From CAVUXJ01 sp963814975 (lineage in GTDB: Bacteria > Acidobacteriota > Vicinamibacteria > Vicinamibacterales > CAVVIG01), in assembly GCA_963814975.1 (NCBI GenBank), contig CAWFFB010000022.1, forward strand, positions 186,001-250,000: DNA of 64,000 nt, in the 5' to 3' direction. Made by a program: the position numbers and the translations under genes. The notes beneath the pieces are model-generated. The model ran no database searches. It saw only the letters and a program-made list of their open reading frames with translations, and was not told the DNA's origin. Positions 63,606 through 64,000 of this stretch are shown here, one piece after another (position 1 is the stretch's first letter; each line of letters begins with the position of its first letter).

Positions 63606-64000
63606 TCAGTTGGTTCCGTCGTCGCTTACATTGGTGGTCGTCGCGGCGCTCAGCACCCCGGTGGCCGCCGCCGCCGTCGTGATCGCTATCGCCTGTGCCG
63701 TCGTGTGGCCCAATAGGCCGCCTAATGGCGGGAGCCTGAATGGGAGCTGGACGGCAGTCGTCACCGTTTCGCCGGCGTTGACGTTGATCAGCTGACTTGC
63801 CGCGAGCACCGTGTCAGCGGCCCCAAGCAGTTCGGCGATGTAGCTGCCCGGATCGATGGCGGGGAACTCAAAGAGGCCCGCCTTGTCGGTGGTTTGGGTG
63901 CTGACGATCCGCCCGGTCCGGGCGTCGCGAAGCCGGTACTGGGCTGTCCGGCAGGATGCCCCGCTTTGAGTCGAGCGCGCTGCCCTGAATCGTGCTGAAG
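63606..64000 (-). pseudogene. Carboxypeptidase-regulatory-like protein, 3' end, frame broken (partial)
   Basis: The gene enters from beyond the window. It begins TIQGSALDSKRGILPDS, then near 63950-63958 the frame breaks (one C apparently missing from CCC) and continues QYRLRDARTGRIVSTQTTDKAG, FEFPAIDPGSYIAELLG and VNAGETVTTAVQLPFRLPP. This is a carboxypeptidase-regulatory-like or SdrD-like beta-sandwich that follows a common surface-protein pattern, then an Ala/Thr-rich tail. It ends 7 bases before the Wzz/BY-kinase start and is probably co-transcribed with it. The function is unknown. Confidence 0.6.

Overview
The window is 64 kb of GC-rich, gene-dense bacterial chromosome. The order tig-clpP-clpX-lon-engB-rho-rpmE, long same-strand polysaccharide operons headed by a Fis-type regulator, a MrfAB repair pair and a carboxypeptidase-regulatory-like protein suit an Acidobacteriota-like bacterium, possibly Vicinamibacteria. 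That assignment is inference; no rRNA is present to settle it.

Region 1 (1-6.2 kb, + strand): the end of a MrfA-type helicase and MrfB nuclease, a Tat-exported amidase, two small unknown proteins and a DAHP synthase. Region 2 (6.2-16.6 kb, - strand): rpmE, a deacetylase remnant, rho, engB, lon, clpX, clpP, a frameshifted tig, tRNA-Leu(UAG), and a Dam-type methyltransferase broken by two frameshifts. A near-consensus sigma-70 promoter for clpP lies inside the end of tig.

Region 3 (17.1-52.7 kb, + strand): a surface-polysaccharide locus. It opens with a degenerate enhancer-binding-like regulator and a Wza-type export protein. It continues with a Wzm/Wzt ABC exporter, about nine glycosyltransferases, seven methyltransferases, a NodU-type carbamoyltransferase, a WecB/WbpI-type 2-epimerase, a WlbA/B/C-like diacetamido-sugar set, an O-antigen-polymerase-like protein and a WcaJ-type initiating transferase. 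Between 19.0 and 26.5 kb lie truncated, deleted or fused copies of such genes (cupin, aminotransferase, second Wzt, glycosyltransferase start, oxidoreductase joined to an epimerase tail).

Region 4 (52.7-60.0 kb, + strand): the most interesting part, a lasso-peptide-type RiPP cluster. It has a B2 transglutaminase-like protease, a PqqD-like RRE, an asparagine-synthetase-like cyclase, and a 49-residue precursor with the YxxPxLxxxGxxxxxT leader motif. These are followed by an HPr-kinase-like protein, a PRMT-like methyltransferase and a PF14907-type nucleotidyltransferase. The predicted core AASTSQASDGAGPLMLKTR would form an Ala1-Asp9 ring. No exporter or isopeptidase accompanies it. A geranylgeranyl-reductase-like flavoprotein with a TATAAT box 9 nt before its ATG precedes it.

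Region 5 (60.0-64.0 kb, - strand): a Wzz/BY-kinase and an O-antigen-ligase-like protein read as one open frame, probably through a one-base indel, plus the end of a carboxypeptidase-regulatory-like protein.

At least ten otherwise well-conserved genes are interrupted by single-base indels of both signs, several in short homopolymers. Many of these are probably consensus errors rather than mutations. The remnants at 19-26.5 kb and after rho lack whole domains and are more likely real decay.
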